Assembly: GCF_001870435.1 (NCBI RefSeq)
Contig: NZ_MDDR01000015.1
Span: 1-64,000 of the forward strand
Length of the DNA: 64,000 nucleotides
DNA from: Pseudomonas costantinii
Lineage (GTDB): Bacteria > Pseudomonadota > Gammaproteobacteria > Pseudomonadales > Pseudomonadaceae
Reading direction: 5' to 3'
The notes beneath the pieces are model-generated. The model worked only from the letters and a program-made list of their open reading frames with translations, made no database searches and was not told where the DNA came from. This document shows, piece after piece, positions 39,320 through 48,840 of this stretch (positions are counted from its first letter, which is position 1; every line of letters begins with the position of its first letter). A program made the position numbers and the translations under genes.

Positions 39320-41476
39320 TTAAACAATCGAATCGATGTCCAGTGGTTGCACCCTCCCCCGATCATTGTGGGAGGGTGGCGGGATACTGGCGACTTGGGA
39401 GATCTCGCGGTTTTCACGGTGGCTGAACCAACGTTTGAGGCTGGCTTGCAGGTTGGCGGAACGAGCATGACTGCCGTATACGTCGCGTGCTTCAAGACGA
39501 CGCCAGCGTAGAGATTCCAAACGCTGGCGACTGGTGCGCAATCGATCGATTTCGGCGTTCAACGCCTGGTTATGTTCGTGCGCATAGCCACGCTGGTTCG
39601 GGGGGCGACGATGTTCAAGTTCACGATTTTTGTCACGCAGTTGTTGAGTCATGGTCTCAAGCGCATGGTCGAGTAACTCAAACTCTCTTGGTGTGACCAA
39701 AGGCCCTTGGTTTTCCACCGTTTGTTGCCAGCGTCGCAAGGTGGCCCAGGCCGCTGGGATGTAGCTGGCGGTCATAAAGTGCTGGTTGGCTTGGAACAGC
39801 TGTCTCAGCAGGTTCTCGCGGTCGGGCATATCGCCATGGAGTTGTATCGCACGGTTGCAGCCTGCCTCCAGGATCGACTCACAGCCGGGCTTCCATAGCA
39901 CCGAGGATTGGGTGCCATCCGGGAGTTTGATCGGCATGAAATGCTGCTGTTCACCGTGATGCTGGTACGGATTGCCACCGACGCGCACCAGACCAGCGGC
40001 GAACAAAAGGCCAGCCGGGGCGGGGGCGCTGAATAGCATCACGGCTCCTGGAACCCAGAGTTTCGCAGTGGTGTTCATCCACGGGGCTGGGACGCTGGGG
40101 ACGGGGTCGTTGTGGTTGACGATGCGGTGGTGGACCAGGGATGAGGCGCCGTCGGTGAATTCCGAGTCGGCGGCGCGGGGGGCGCCATAGGTGTAGAGGA
40201 GGATGTTGTAGTCACGATCAGGAGTGCGGCGTAGTCCTTCCGCCAAGAGCAACGCGATTGCGCCGCCCAGGCTGTGGCCGCAAATCACGATGCGTTGGCC
40301 AGTGTGGAACTGATCGAGGTAATGCAGCACGAATGTGCGCATCGCTTGATAAGCCAGGTAAAAACCCTCATGCGCCTGACCGACACCATCGGCAAAATCC
40401 ACCTGATGGGCATTTGCGTCACGCAAGATATCGGCACCACTGACCGTACCCCGCACAGAGATCAGGATGACTTCATCGTGGTGAGTGATGAATGCCTGAG
40501 TGTCAGTACCGAACTTTTCATCGTCGAAAAAGTGCAGGCTCGCGGGATGCTCCTGTTGCTTCTCCAGTTGCGGACGATTTTGTGGGTACCGTTCAGGATC
40601 AAAGGGAAGGATCTCAAAACGCAGGGAGTAAGGAACCTCCTCGTAGAGCGGATAAAAACGCTGCACTTGCTCGGGGTCAACTCGCCAGGCGTCCTCAAAT
40701 CCCGACAGTTTTTCAGCAAACAGATTTCCAACCGTTGGGTCCAGCGGGAACGTCACTTGGTCAACCGGTTTCTTGGGTGGTTGCTGGCCAAAATCGCAGT
40801 AACTCAAGGCAGACATCAGGGCCAACTGATACAGGTTCAAGGCACAGAACTGGTCTTCAGTGGAGAGCATCGGGCGTAAGGCGCGTAAAGGTCGCACTTC
40901 CAATACGCTATGTTGATTGGGGAATAACACGACCCCTGTCAGGCTAGGTTGGGGAGGGCCAAACCCCAGGTCGGCCATCATTTTTAACGCATGACGTTGA
41001 GGGCTATTCGGTCTGATCAATTGCGGTGGTAGGTGGGCAACATGGCGGACCAGATCCCGGACTTCAACTTGATAAAACCGGTCTGCTTGCGACTGTGCGG
41101 GATTGCCTTCAATACGCTGGCCATCTTCGGTAGAGAACCGGGTTTGTTCGGCGCGAATTTGAAGTTCGGTGATAGGTAACGGGTACGTCCGGCGAATACG
41201 CAATCGGCTATATGGTTCTTCCGATCCGGAATACAGGCTATCTAACTGAAGAACGACCGGACCGCAGTAAAACCCTTGTAACTTGGCGAATCCGTCCCCA
41301 TTCAATCGACCATCGTACTGTCGCCCCGTACTGTCGTGGATAGTGTACGGGAGACCGCCGTAAGCCTTTCCACTGCCAGCTTCATCGACCAGGCAGAAGC
41401 TCGCCCAATGTCCTTTCAACGCGCAAGCAGGCATCTTGCTGCTAAAAAAAGGTTGCTTCCAAACGTCCTGTTTCAT
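39320..41476 (-). CDS. Class 3 lipase-domain protein, putative type VI secretion lipase effector
   Basis: The 718-residue protein has an N-terminal region of about 330 residues of unknown fold, then a class 3 lipase domain with nucleophile S402 in ICGHSLGGAIALLLAEG, a catalytic Asp probably in HNDPVPSVP, and a His further on. The C-terminal 130 residues are strongly helical and charged (RDKNRELEHRR, NAEIDRLRTSRQRLESLRWR), likely coiled coil. It is the last gene of a vgrG operon, next to a lipoprotein, which matches Tle-type phospholipase effectors and their periplasmic immunity lipoproteins. ATG at 41476 has GGAG seven bases upstream; a start at 41494 would overlap the lipoprotein stop. No signal peptide is present, as expected for VgrG-delivered cargo. 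Confidence 0.88.
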   Translation of the reverse strand: MKQDVWKQPFFSSKMPACALKGHWASFCLVDEAGSGKAYGGLPYTIHDSTGRQYDGRLNGDGFAKLQGFYCGPVVLQLDSLYSGSEEPYSRLRIRRTYPLPITELQIRAEQTRFSTEDGQRIEGNPAQSQADRFYQVEVRDLVRHVAHLPPQLIRPNSPQRHALKMMADLGFGPPQPSLTGVVLFPNQHSVLEVRPLRALRPMLSTEDQFCALNLYQLALMSALSYCDFGQQPPKKPVDQVTFPLDPTVGNLFAEKLSGFEDAWRVDPEQVQRFYPLYEEVPYSLRFEILPFDPERYPQNRPQLEKQQEHPASLHFFDDEKFGTDTQAFITHHDEVILISVRGTVSGADILRDANAHQVDFADGVGQAHEGFYLAYQAMRTFVLHYLDQFHTGQRIVICGHSLGGAIALLLAEGLRRTPDRDYNILLYTYGAPRAADSEFTDGASSLVHHRIVNHNDPVPSVPAPWMNTTAKLWVPGAVMLFSAPAPAGLLFAAGLVRVGGNPYQHHGEQQHFMPIKLPDGTQSSVLWKPGCESILEAGCNRAIQLHGDMPDRENLLRQLFQANQHFMTASYIPAAWATLRRWQQTVENQGPLVTPREFELLDHALETMTQQLRDKNRELEHRRPPNQRGYAHEHNQALNAEIDRLRTSRQRLESLRWRRLEARDVYGSHARSANLQASLKRWFSHRENREISQVASIPPPSHNDRGRVQPLDIDSIV

Positions 41477-41490
41477 AAGTTCGCTCCCTG

Positions 41491-42270
41491 TCATTTACAC
41501 GTTGGATAAACGTCACAAATGCGCCCATCCGGCATTTTTATCGGCTTGAAGTCTGTGGTATTGCTACCGCAGTAGGCGGACAGATCTTCAAAGCTCTTAC
41601 CTCTACAACGTTTCCAGCCTCCCGGAACTGCTATCCAACTGTTGCCAAAAGCAGGTAACTCCTCCTCAATAACATTCAGTACCAGCCTGAGTATTTTCCC
41701 CTTCAACTGATCTCGTTGAGCACCACCACCCGCTTTATATTTTTCCGGTTTCCCCAGTTCATCCAACGAATTGCACTCCAGCATTTTGGTAATCGCATGT
41801 GAGCGACCTACCGTGCGGAAATACCATCGACATTGCCCTCGCAACTCCTGTACCCCCGACTCAGGCATTTCCGGAAAACCGTCCGGCAAGCGATCTGGAA
41901 TACCAATGCTCGCTTTGTCCCCTCCTACGTCCGAATTACGCTTTCCCCACTTCGCATAAAACTCAAACTGCACACTGCTCAACACCGAAGGGCACCCCTC
42001 AATGGTTTCACTTAACGGCAACTCATAACTCACCCGGTTGGCCACAGGATTGAATTCCGTAAAAAACAGCTTCCGTTCTGGTCTCTTGCCCCGGCGTACC
42101 GGCAAGGTGCAGGTCTCACCCGTAGCGGGACGGTAGTTAGCAGCCGTTTTGAGTTCAAAATCCGGCGGCAAATCCACCTCCAGCGTAAAGCGATCAACCG
42201 GCCCCACCGCACACCCTGAAAGCCATCCCGTTCCAAGTGCTACTAACGCCCCAAGTGTTCGCCTACTCAT
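41491..42270 (-). CDS. Lipoprotein, putative immunity protein for the lipase effector
   Basis: The 259-residue product has a type II signal peptide with lipobox LSGC (C20), followed by a small, cysteine-containing mature domain (WYFRTVG, WKRCRGKSFEDLSAYCG). Periplasm-facing lipoproteins protect cells against type VI lipase effectors, and this gene directly precedes the lipase gene with a 14-base gap. ATG at 42270 places the lipobox correctly; the upstream start at 42312 would not. It overlaps the DUF4123 gene by eight bases. Confidence 0.8.
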   Translation of the reverse strand: MSRRTLGALVALGTGWLSGCAVGPVDRFTLEVDLPPDFELKTAANYRPATGETCTLPVRRGKRPERKLFFTEFNPVANRVSYELPLSETIEGCPSVLSSVQFEFYAKWGKRNSDVGGDKASIGIPDRLPDGFPEMPESGVQELRGQCRWYFRTVGRSHAITKMLECNSLDELGKPEKYKAGGGAQRDQLKGKILRLVLNVIEEELPAFGNSWIAVPGGWKRCRGKSFEDLSAYCGSNTTDFKPIKMPDGRICDVYPTCK

Positions 42271-43099
42271 ACTTTCCCCCCAACCTGCGCCACTGTTCCG
42301 ACACCCGTTCAAAATGATCCCCCGGCGTCTCCCCTTCTATTGGCTGCCACCGAATGACACTGGCTCGCGTCGCCTCCTCCATCCGACGTACCACCAGGAA
42401 TTCAAGCTGCTGCGGCCCACGCCACTGCCAGGCACGGGCTTGTTCCAGCACCTGCGCCAGCCAGACTCTGGGGTCCTGGAACTCGACCAAAGCAGCGAGG
42501 CATTCGCTGTGCTCGGTCAGCAGGTAGCGCAGGATATTGGCGTGCAGGATGGCTGCAGCCTGGGGATTGGGAGTGTTCAACCAGGGCGCGGGAACAGGCA
42601 CCGGATACTCACCTGGGGCAGGATTTTCGCTCTGGCACCAGTGGTCCTCATGCCAGTAACACACGCTGATCAGCGGGCCGAGGAATACCGGCAAATGCTC
42701 GTTCGCAAGATGAGCCAACGCCCGAGCCAGGGTGCGGTTATCGTGAAAGCGATACACGGATTGGCTTCCCGCTGGCCCGACCAGCAGGCGCTCGCGCCAG
42801 TGCCGAACCACGTCAGCCAAGTCTTCGTCGGGCAGACTGCCCAACCAGCCCCAGTTCGCTTGGGGGGTTTGCAGCAAATCGACCAGCGCAGGTTCGCCTA
42901 CCTGATCCAATAGCAGGATCAACGGCCCCGCCGTTGCCAGCTCGACCACGGCGGTCTCATTGTAGAAACGGCAATACTGCGACAGCGTACGGACAGCCAA
43001 CAGCGCTTGATGCGCGTCGTGTTTACCGTCAAGGATCAGGCAGAGTCGACGCCCCGCCTGTTGCTGTTGGGCCATCCACCGGCCTGGCATGCTCTCCAT
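42263..43099 (-). CDS. DUF4123 protein, VgrG effector adaptor (Tap/TEC-like)
   Basis: The 278-residue protein has the DUF4123 pattern: an N-terminal Rossmann-like part (RLCLILDGKHDAHQALLAV, GPLILLLDQ), GWLGSL, and a C-terminal portion with FHDNRTLARALAHLAN. DUF4123 proteins load effectors onto VgrG tips. The start overlaps the vgrG stop by one base (TGATG), which supports coupled synthesis, and the end overlaps the lipoprotein gene by eight bases. Confidence 0.9.
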   Translation of the reverse strand: MESMPGRWMAQQQQAGRRLCLILDGKHDAHQALLAVRTLSQYCRFYNETAVVELATAGPLILLLDQVGEPALVDLLQTPQANWGWLGSLPDEDLADVVRHWRERLLVGPAGSQSVYRFHDNRTLARALAHLANEHLPVFLGPLISVCYWHEDHWCQSENPAPGEYPVPVPAPWLNTPNPQAAAILHANILRYLLTEHSECLAALVEFQDPRVWLAQVLEQARAWQWRGPQQLEFLVVRRMEEATRASVIRWQPIEGETPGDHFERVSEQWRRLGGKYE

Positions 43100-45117
43100 C
43101 AAGCAGCCCTCCCAATGATGTTGCACTGGCCTTCGCGGCATGGCTCGCACACCGGACAAAAGTCGGCGCCCAACTGCCGGGCGACATCCATGAGTGCATC
43201 CTGCGCGGCAGATATTTTCGGGCGCTCCGTTACCGACAGTGGGTTTGCCAACCGAGTAACAGGCGGCAATCCGCCGACGGTGATGGGCCTGCTGCTGAAA
43301 ATCGCGCCCGCCTGGATCAGCAGGTGCTCTCCTCCAGCCTTGAGGCTCAGTTGCGCGCCCGCGTCGATAACCAGGCTGGCACCGGCCTTGAGGTAGACCT
43401 GTTGCCCAGCTTCGATGATCAGGGACTGGCCAACGTGGGTCTGGCTATCACCTTGTATGTTCAGATGATCGTTCGCGTTGAGCACGACCTTGCGATCGCC
43501 CGTCACCTGATGATGTTCCCCGCCAGCCAAGTGAACCGTGCTTAGCCCCCGAATGTTTTCTCGGCGCTCGCCAGCCACCTCCAAGCGGCTGTCATGCCCC
43601 ACCCGCTGCTCCAGATCACGCTGGGCGCGCAGGTAGATAAGCTCCTCGCCACGGCGGTCTTCAAGGTGCAGCTCGTTGGCGCCCGCGCCGCCAAGGGAAC
43701 TGCGGCTACGCAATACGCTACGCGTCTTGTGTTGCGGCAAAGGATAAGTAGGCATGTGCAGTGCATTGGGTAGGCAACCGTTGATCAACGGCCGGTCGGG
43801 GTCGCCTTCCAGAAAGGTCACCAGCACTTCCATGCCCACTCGCGGAATCAACGTCGCGCCAAAGCCATCGCCCGCCCAACCGGATGCCACACGTACCCAG
43901 CAACTGCTTTTTTCATCGGTGTTGTCCAGGCGGTCCCAATGAAAACGGACCTTCACCCGGCCATAGGCATCGCAATGCACCTCCTCGCCTGGCGGCCCCG
44001 TCACCGTGGCGGTCTGGCTGCCATTGATGGTTGGCTTAGGGTGCTTGAGAGACGGTCGATACACTGCACGCCATGGCGTTGCAGTGAATCGGTTGCGATA
44101 CCCCTGGAATACGCCCACCTCATACACCGCCTCCTCCAGCACTTGCGGTTGATAACCCTCATGACGCACCGAGGTGATCAACCACAGATCGTTACAAGCC
44201 GGGTCCGGGTGGTCACACAGTTCGAGAAAGTGACCGCTGCTCAAAGCCGGTTGATCACTTTTACCTAATGCACGATGACGGTCGCCCTGATGTCGCTCCA
44301 ACCCCCTGCGCGCCAATTGCCGACCCCGCGCATGGTCAGTGAAACCGGCAGGGTAACGGTAGTCTTCCAGGGATTGCGCCGATGGAGGGCCGGCCTTGTC
44401 TTGAAGGCGCAACGAAGGGTGTTCGAAGTCATAGTCACGGCGCTCCGTTTGCCGGCTGCGGGTTTCCAGGCGTACATCGAAACGACGGATCACTCTCGTT
44501 CCGACCGCCTGGTCGCCCACTGAGCAGTAACGTTGCGCAGGCAAGCGTCGAAACACCGTCTGGTCATCACCAAACACCAATAGATGATTATTTGGACGAT
44601 GGCGAAAGTGGTAGTGAATGCCCTCCTCCTCACACAACCGCTGGATGAAGTGCAGGTCGGTTTCCGCGTACTGCACGCAGAACGTGCGTGGCGGATAGAC
44701 CACTGGGCCGAGTTCAAAGGCATAGGCGTCGGCAAGGATGCCGTGGTGTTCGAGTACCGAGGCGATAATCTGCGGCACACTGCGCTGTTGGAAAATCCGC
44801 TGGTCACGCCGGAGGGCAAGACACGCCAGGCGGGGCGCCAGGGTGAGGTGATACCGGGTGAGCCGCCCCCCCGGATCATCCCGACCGATGGCGTAAACCT
44901 GCCCATGGAGCCCGGCATCCGCTTCGCCAAAATCAAGATAGGCAGGCTGGTGGAGCAGCGCCTCCAGATCAAGGGATGGGTTTTCGCTGACTAACTCCAG
45001 TTGAATGAAATAGGGCTGATCAAGAACTTCACTGCCTTTGAAAGCCAGCACCTGAAAGTCACTGACTACCTCTGTAAGGATCAACTTAAAACGTGACGAA
45101 ACAAACTCACCCACCAT
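43099..45117 (-). CDS. vgrG: Type VI secretion tip protein VgrG
   Basis: The 672-residue protein has the gp27-like N-terminal part (FIQRLCEEEGIHYHF, FGDD), then the gp5-like OB-fold (YGRVKVRFHWDR, SSCWVRVASGWAG, FGATLIPRVGMEVLV), and a C-terminal beta-helix needle of repeats. The extreme C-terminus is an extension with CPVCEPCREGQC, a zinc-binding-like cluster. VgrG trimers form the spike of the T6SS. It is the first gene of the four-gene effector operon. No structural T6SS genes lie in the window, so this is an orphan vgrG island. Confidence 0.95.
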   Translation of the reverse strand: MVGEFVSSRFKLILTEVVSDFQVLAFKGSEVLDQPYFIQLELVSENPSLDLEALLHQPAYLDFGEADAGLHGQVYAIGRDDPGGRLTRYHLTLAPRLACLALRRDQRIFQQRSVPQIIASVLEHHGILADAYAFELGPVVYPPRTFCVQYAETDLHFIQRLCEEEGIHYHFRHRPNNHLLVFGDDQTVFRRLPAQRYCSVGDQAVGTRVIRRFDVRLETRSRQTERRDYDFEHPSLRLQDKAGPPSAQSLEDYRYPAGFTDHARGRQLARRGLERHQGDRHRALGKSDQPALSSGHFLELCDHPDPACNDLWLITSVRHEGYQPQVLEEAVYEVGVFQGYRNRFTATPWRAVYRPSLKHPKPTINGSQTATVTGPPGEEVHCDAYGRVKVRFHWDRLDNTDEKSSCWVRVASGWAGDGFGATLIPRVGMEVLVTFLEGDPDRPLINGCLPNALHMPTYPLPQHKTRSVLRSRSSLGGAGANELHLEDRRGEELIYLRAQRDLEQRVGHDSRLEVAGERRENIRGLSTVHLAGGEHHQVTGDRKVVLNANDHLNIQGDSQTHVGQSLIIEAGQQVYLKAGASLVIDAGAQLSLKAGGEHLLIQAGAIFSSRPITVGGLPPVTRLANPLSVTERPKISAAQDALMDVARQLGADFCPVCEPCREGQCNIIGRAA

Positions 45118-45418
45118 CCGTAGTTACCCATCATCAGTTATTTTACTGAAAGGCTTTCTCCCGGAGGATGTTGATTTAACGGCTGGGAAAAAGCGCCTGA
45201 ACGCAGTGAAGCTTAGCGATTTCAGGCGAAATTAAGCTCCCTGAAAATAAAAAAGAAGTTTCATACGAAGTGGTCGGAAGAGTCTTTTACAGAATAAGAC
45301 AAAGAAATATTCAAATAACCTGCAACAACAAGAAAACTCTTACACTCGCCTTACAAACATAACTAATAGATAAAGAAACAGCTGACACTTATTAAAGATA
45401 TCAGCCGTTCTTCCAATC
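45118..45418. promoter_or_regulatory. AT-rich leader/promoter region of the vgrG operon
   Basis: These 301 bases carry no gene. Composition is clearly lower in GC than the flanks. An 8-bp inverted repeat (CGCCTGAA at 45194-45201, TTCAGGCG at 45221-45228) lies 77 bases upstream of vgrG. I see no clear operator or terminator with a T run. Confidence 0.45.
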
Positions 45419-46405
45419 TCAGGTTTGCGGCCGTGCAGTCCCGAACAAACTGACGCTCAGCAATGTTTCACCCTGACTTTGCAACCGCACCGGCGCCGTG
45501 CCGCCCGGCATGACCACAGCCACTTCCCCGCTCTCGACCCAACCCGCCCGCCACGATGCGCAAGCCACTGCACTGGCGCTGGTCCCTGAGGACGCGGTAG
45601 GCCCCTCTCCTCGCTCAAACACCCGTGCGATAACCCGATTGCCCACAGACCTGGCGGCCCATTGCAGATTGACCCCAGCAGCACAAAGCTGGCCGCGACC
45701 GACTGGGGGTGCAAAGGCAATCGCCTGCAATAGATCAAGCAGCGCAGGTTGATGCATCGACTGATTGTCAGGTAATGCCCCCTCTTGCTCGACGAGTGTC
45801 ACGCAATGGGGATTGCCCACACGAACAAACTGACTACATACCCATTGCGGGTTGATCGCAGCCAGCGCAGCCACATGACTGAACTCACGATGCCTCACTG
45901 CAACCGTATCAACCCCGTCAGCGCCTACCGCTGATGGCCCGAACGCCGGTTGCCCCAGGGCCAGCCAGAACCCTGCGACGTGTTCGTAGACCGCAGGTTC
46001 CGCGTACGTTGCAACCGGTGATGCCGCATCAGACTTGTCGTGATGGACCCGCAACTCACACCCCTGAGTCATCAAGCCCTGATCGGTCAGTGCCTGAGCA
46101 AAAATCGTCAAACCGTTGCCACTGCGTTCGGCGAGTGTGCCATCTGTATTGACGATCAACAGGTCAAACGGCGGCGTAGCCTGGAACGGTCCGACCAACA
46201 AGCCATCGCAGCGGTGTGCCTTGGCATCGACCGCATGCGGTAACGCGCCCCATCCACATTCGGCGGCGATAGCCGACGATGCCCAATCCTTGCGCGCGTT
46301 CGCAGCCAGGTCGGCGTGTTCGGGCACTTCAATGCCTTGATTTCGTAAATAGACCGGGCTGACCACCCCGTAGATATTGCCCCGCGCGTCGTAGAACAGG
46401 GTCAT
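45419..46405 (-). CDS. Diaminopimelate epimerase-like protein lacking both catalytic cysteines
   Basis: The 328-residue product has the DapF double-barrel layout: RSGNGLTIFAQ in the place of the first catalytic motif, VRVGNPHCVTLV in the middle, and FERGEGPTASSGTSASAVA at the second. In active DapF the two motifs hold the proton-shuttling cysteines (CGNG and ACGTG/ACGSG); here both are serine (S95 and S273). DapF activity is therefore unlikely, and a different isomerase or binding role is possible. Upstream are 343 bases without a clear gene. It is divergent from the MFS gene. Confidence 0.85.
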   Translation of the reverse strand: MTLFYDARGNIYGVVSPVYLRNQGIEVPEHADLAANARKDWASSAIAAECGWGALPHAVDAKAHRCDGLLVGPFQATPPFDLLIVNTDGTLAERSGNGLTIFAQALTDQGLMTQGCELRVHHDKSDAASPVATYAEPAVYEHVAGFWLALGQPAFGPSAVGADGVDTVAVRHREFSHVAALAAINPQWVCSQFVRVGNPHCVTLVEQEGALPDNQSMHQPALLDLLQAIAFAPPVGRGQLCAAGVNLQWAARSVGNRVIARVFERGEGPTASSGTSASAVACASWRAGWVESGEVAVVMPGGTAPVRLQSQGETLLSVSLFGTARPQT

Positions 46406-46748
46406 GTTGCCACCTGCCTGAGAATCTTCATCGTCTCGTCCGTCCAGTTACCTACACACTGGGGCAACAGCGTATTACAGAACAGCCCGCTGCCGGGAGG
46501 AGGACTGGAAGGTGGTAATCCACCGCGAGAAACCCGGGGCTCAGCATTTTTCGCGAGAATTACGCACCTTCCAGGCCACCGCCTGCAGGTTCGATTGCTC
46601 CTGTGTGGCCACTAACGTCCAGCACGTTCCCGATGTGTAAAAATAAAAGTCGTGACCTGCAAACGGAACCCAACTCGCTCGACAGGGCCTGATATGCAAG
46701 GATGTCGCGCCGGACATCGTTCGTTGAACGCGCAACCAAGGATTTTTC
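46406..46748. other. Intergenic region between the DapF-like and MFS genes
   Basis: These 343 bases hold the divergent promoters. On the minus strand a frame is open from a TAG near 46615 to a TGA that overlaps the DapF-like start, but it has no credible start codon except for a nine-codon ATG peptide at the end. A short hairpin GGTGG-TAAT-CCACC lies near 46513. I identify no known riboswitch class. Confidence 0.4.
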
Positions 46749-47900
46749 ATGACTGCCATCCCCACCTCAGCGCCCGTGGTTCCCGGGCGGCTGGAACAAA
46801 TGTCGACCCGCATCGCTTTTTTCATCGCTGGTTTCGGCATCGCGGCCTGGGCACCACTGGTGCCCTATGCCAAAGCGCGAGCGCAACTCAACGAGGGCAC
46901 GCTTGGCCTGCTGCTGTTGTGCCTGGGGGTGGGGTCAATCATTGCCATGCCGGTGGCGGGCGCACTGGCATCGCGCTATGGCTGCCGACGCGTGCTGACT
47001 GCTGGCACGATCATTATCTGCGTGGCCCTGCCGATGCTCGCCACTGTCAGTTCGATTCCGTTGCTGATGGCTGGGCTGTTCTTGTTTGGCGCAGGCCTGG
47101 GTACCGTGGACTCGACGGTCAACCTGCAAGCGGTGATCGTTGAGCGAGCCAGTGGAAAAACCATGATGTCGGGCTTCCATGGTTTGTTCAGCCTGGGTGG
47201 CATAGTCGGCGCCGCGGGTGTTGCCGGATTGTTGGGGCTGGGCCTGTCGCCGCTGCAGGCGACCCTGGTGGTGATTGTCATCATGGCAATCGCGCTGCTC
47301 AAAGCTGGCCCGCACCTGCTGCCCTACGGCAGCGAAAGTTCAGGCCCGGCGTTCGCCGTGCCTCACGGCGTGGTGCTGTTTATCGGCTGCCTGTGTTTTA
47401 TCGTATTTTTAGCTGAAGGTGCCGTGCTGGATTGGAGTGCTGTGTTCCTCAGCGCCGAGCGTGGCCTCGATGAGGCTTACGCCGGCCTTGGCTACGCGGC
47501 CTTTGCCTTGACTATGACCGCTGGGCGCCTGACCGGTGATGCCATTGTTCGACGCCTTGGCGCCACCCGGGTGATCGTGATCGGTGGCACGCTGGCCACC
47601 GCTGGCCTGTTGCTCGCCACACTATTGCCAGCTTGGGAAACGGCGCTGCTGGGGTATGCACTGGTGGGTGCCGGCTGTTCGAATATCGTACCGGTGCTGT
47701 ACACCGCCGTTGGTAAACAAAAGGTCATGCCGGAACATATCGCAGTGCCGGCCATCACCACCCTGGGTTATGCCGGCATTCTCGCCGGCCCTGCAGTGAT
47801 TGGCTTCATCGCCCACGGCAGCAGTTTGAGCACCGCCTTTGTGCTGATCGCAGTGTTACTGGCGGGTGTGGCCATCAGCGGTAAAATTCTCAAGGTGTAA
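46749..47900 (+). CDS. MFS transporter, YbjJ-like
   Basis: The 383-residue protein has about twelve membrane helices. FFIAGFGIAAWAPLVPYAKARAQL at helix 1, GTVDSTVNLQAVIVE with MSGFHGLFSLGG, and LVGAGCSNIVPVLY are typical of YbjJ and fucose-permease-like MFS proteins of pseudomonads. The substrate is unknown. The two genes in this divergent pair may serve one function; that is speculation. Confidence 0.87.
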   Translation: MTAIPTSAPVVPGRLEQMSTRIAFFIAGFGIAAWAPLVPYAKARAQLNEGTLGLLLLCLGVGSIIAMPVAGALASRYGCRRVLTAGTIIICVALPMLATVSSIPLLMAGLFLFGAGLGTVDSTVNLQAVIVERASGKTMMSGFHGLFSLGGIVGAAGVAGLLGLGLSPLQATLVVIVIMAIALLKAGPHLLPYGSESSGPAFAVPHGVVLFIGCLCFIVFLAEGAVLDWSAVFLSAERGLDEAYAGLGYAAFALTMTAGRLTGDAIVRRLGATRVIVIGGTLATAGLLLATLLPAWETALLGYALVGAGCSNIVPVLYTAVGKQKVMPEHIAVPAITTLGYAGILAGPAVIGFIAHGSSLSTAFVLIAVLLAGVAISGKILKV

Positions 47901-47927
47901 TACCGCTCATCTCACAAGGCCAGGATG

Positions 47928-48840
47928 CTACCTGGCTTTGTACATCTCTTGCTGTTCCAGCCAGCGCTCCAGGCTTCTGTTGCAAAGCCACCCGTCGTGC
48001 TTGGGACGACCAAACAAGCGCATGTTATTGGCACGCTCCAATGAACGTAGTAAGCCCGGACGCTCAATGACGTTTTTTGCCGTGTACACACAGTGTTCGC
48101 TGTACTTCTTCCTGGGTAGCCCAGTAGCGGGCTCCAGAATGGGCATCCCCTGTGAATCGGTGTCATCGGGGTCATTCATCACGGCTTTGAGCAGCGCAAT
48201 TTCCAAGTATTCAAGCGCTTCAAAAAAAACCGTTCGATCTTTGGGTTTGTCCCTCAGTTGTTTGAAATAGCCTTGCAGAGCCTGAACAACCTTGGCATTG
48301 CCTTGGCCATGAAAAGGGTCCGGGCTGAAGCCTCCGGGGGAGCTGTTACCCAGCAAGGCTGCGGCGACGGCGCTCAGGCTGTCACGGGTGATATACCCCT
48401 CGCAATCGATGATCGAGTCATTCAAAAGCGGGCGTTTGAGAATTTCCCTGGCCACCAGGATCATGCGGTCCCGCACATTAGTCTCCCAGCAGCGTTTCAG
48501 CTGCCAATTGCCGCAGAGATGACTGCGTCAATCGCCCGTCCTTGAAAAAAGAGTGCAACTCGCCGAAGTTTCTCTCCAACTCGCCCGCCAACTGGCTATC
48601 GGTGGAGTTCGGACCGGGGGGGGCGGTGTTCGCGCGAGTAGCCGGTGCGTTCTGCAACGCCTGGTAGCGCAGCGAGGACAAGGTTCCTCGCAACAGCGCG
48701 GGCCGCCGCGGCGGCACATCCTGCCGGGCGTATTGATCATCGCTGGGCGGGTAAACAACGGGCGGCGGCGAAGCCCAACGGACCTCTACCCCGTCCATGG
48801 TCGTTGGCTGCCCGCGCGGTATTGCACCCTCAATTTTCAT
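47928..48840 (-). pseudogene. HrpK-like type III secretion substrate gene split by a one-base frameshift
   Basis: Two frames read one HrpK-like protein. The first (48840-48478, 120 residues) has a Pro/Arg-rich N-terminus and module A (LAGELERNFGELHSFF, LRQLAAETLLG) and stops at TAA. The second (from 48476, 182 residues, GTG first codon) resumes with module B (ILVAREILKRPLL, CEGYITRDSLSAV), then A and B again. Removing one T at the TAA (GAC-TAA to GAC-AAT) joins them into about 303 residues, aligning with the neighbouring intact gene at the same place (LGRNPV...). A hrp box lies 98 bases upstream of the start, and GGAG precedes the ATG. It is probably inactive unless the frameshift is a sequencing error or is bypassed. 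Confidence 0.75.

Noticed and set aside
46479..46530. GC-rich hairpins upstream of the DapF-like gene resembling parts of a cobalamin or guanidine riboswitch.
   Set aside because: The conserved boxes of those riboswitches (for example the B12 box) are not found on either strand.
46402..46615. Minus-strand frame ending in a TGA that overlaps the DapF-like ATG (four bases).
   Set aside because: The frame is open for about 70 codons but has no credible start codon; only a nine-codon ATG peptide at its very end could be translated. It is not reported as a gene.
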